DNA of 14,039 nucleotides, taken from assembly GCA_900546415.1 (NCBI GenBank), contig URCY01000048.1:1-14039 (forward strand), given 5' to 3'. How positions within the stretch are numbered: position 1 is the first letter of the stretch; each line of letters begins with the position of its first letter. Below, in pieces: positions 13,489 through 14,039 of the stretch. The notes under the pieces were generated by a model. The model did no database searches and was not told the origin of the DNA. It saw nothing but the letters and a program-made list of their open reading frames with translations. The position numbers and the translations under genes are program-made. The DNA comes from an uncultured Eubacteriales bacterium (lineage in GTDB: Bacteria > Bacillota > Clostridia > Oscillospirales > Oscillospiraceae).

Positions 13489-13833
13489 TTAAAGCAGAAT
13501 GGTGATGGTTTTGTTGACGGTGTCGAGCTGGACGATCCAGTAGGCCTGTCCGTTTTCCTTGTCGACCTGAAGACCGCCGTTGCCGTCGGCGCTGAGCTTG
13601 TTGATGCCGTAGCTGGGCAGCGTCCCGGTGTAGGAGACGGTGATGAAGCCGCGGACGGTGACGGCGTGCAGCAGTCCGTCGCTGTTCTCCACGCAGCCGA
13701 GGAAGGCGTCTCCGGCGCTGCACGCCGAGACGGTGCCGTTGACGGCCATTTTACAGATCGTGCCGGGGGTCAGAGCGGTTGTGCCCTGAAAGGTCGCGCA
13801 GACCGTGCCAATCGAACCGAATGAAATTGCCAT
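13489..13833 (-). CDS. Putative phage head decoration protein
   Basis: A 114-residue, beta-rich, Gly/Thr/Ser-rich protein with almost no charged helices. Stretches such as GTICKMAVNGTVSACSAGDA, FLGCVENSDG and AVTVRGFITVSYTG resemble capsid-stabilising or decoration proteins (DUF2190-like layout), which often sit just upstream of the capsid gene. The ATG at 13833 has GGAGG ten bases upstream, and the start context GAACTATGGC is shared with the capsid gene. An in-frame ATG at 13914 would add an Arg-rich tail translated from non-coding sequence and is rejected. Confidence 0.7.
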   Translation of the reverse strand: MAISFGSIGTVCATFQGTTALTPGTICKMAVNGTVSACSAGDAFLGCVENSDGLLHAVTVRGFITVSYTGTLPSYGINKLSADGNGGLQVDKENGQAYWIVQLDTVNKTITILL

Positions 13834-13923
13834 AGTTCCAATACCTCCAAATTCATGTGTGAGAAGGCTCCGCCGCCGTGCGGTCAGGCAGACGGCCCGG
13901 CGCGTTCGCCGCATGTGACGCAG

Positions 13924-13970
13924 TCGGTTCGGCCTTGCCTGCGGCCGTGCCGCCGCAGCTCCGGCGGAGC
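13924..13970. other. GC-rich inverted repeats upstream of the decoration gene
   Basis: Two adjacent short inverted repeats: CTGCGGC (13939-13945) with GCCGCAG (13952-13958), and GCTCCG with CGGAGC (13958-13970). There is no T run on either strand, so this is not a classical terminator. It may be an mRNA processing or stabilising structure in the phage transcript. Otherwise nothing is seen between 13834 and 13980. Confidence 0.35.
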
Positions 13971-13980
13971 GGGAAGGAAT

Positions 13981-14037
13981 TTAAGGAAGCTCTGATTCAA
14001 TCGCAAGAGCGGTCAGCGAGGGATTTTGTTCCAGATT
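13981..14037 (-). CDS. Possible C-terminal end of a phage gene entering from the right edge
   Basis: One minus-strand frame is open from the edge for 18 codons, ending NLEQNPSLTALAIESELP and a TAA at 13983-13981. The composition is protein-like and the other two frames close sooner. In a capsid operon this would be the end of the upstream gene, perhaps a protease, scaffold or minor head protein. It is too short to assign. Confidence 0.35.
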   Translation of the reverse strand, partial: NLEQNPSLTALAIESELP

Positions 14038-14039
14038 GA

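Overview
The window looks like a gut-type, GC-rich member of the class Clostridia, most likely Oscillospiraceae (Faecalibacterium/Subdoligranulum-like). The evidence is the high GC content, near-consensus sigma-A promoters with 17-nt spacers, a QueT/Gx transporter pair, a four-helix-bundle gene set in GTGAAAT hairpin arrays, and a Firmicutes-type prophage head module. The genus is an inference; no rRNA is present to fix it.

Left part (1-2943). The window opens inside a tRNA-Gly(GCC) with a strong terminator directly after its CCA. Next comes a mirror-symmetric array of small hairpins spaced by GTGAAAT (left) and ATTTCAC (right), then a four-helix-bundle S23/IVP-family gene with its own terminator. 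On the minus strand, queT, a Gx-family transporter, a lipoprotein of unknown function and a DUF1893 protein form a tight ATGA-coupled operon. Its promoter (TTGACG-17-TAGAAT) places the transcript start at a leader that can fold into an H-type pseudoknot covering the ribosome binding site, consistent with a preQ1-type riboswitch.

Middle (2883-10577). A consensus promoter drives a VanZ-family membrane protein and metG. A gene-free stretch of about 460 bases follows, with a second GTGAAAT hairpin array, a dispersed-repeat-like segment and two strong terminators. The minus-strand operon after that encodes an N-acetylhexosamine 1-kinase-like protein, a ROK-like sugar kinase with an unusual N-terminal region, and NagA. 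Together these suggest salvage of N-acetylated amino sugars. Divergent from it, a YegS-type lipid kinase is transcribed from its own promoter and ends in a bidirectional terminator.

Right part (10587-14039). A compact minus-strand phage morphogenesis cassette lies here. In transcription order it holds a decoration-like protein, an HK97-fold major capsid protein, three small connector/neck-like proteins, a tail-tube-position protein and a stand-alone DNA-circularisation-N-like tail protein. All reading frames are intact and closely packed. The cassette stops against the chromosomal terminator with no tape measure, baseplate, lysis or integration genes at this end. This is either a truncated prophage or a retained partial particle module; the rest, including any terminase and portal, would lie beyond base 14039.
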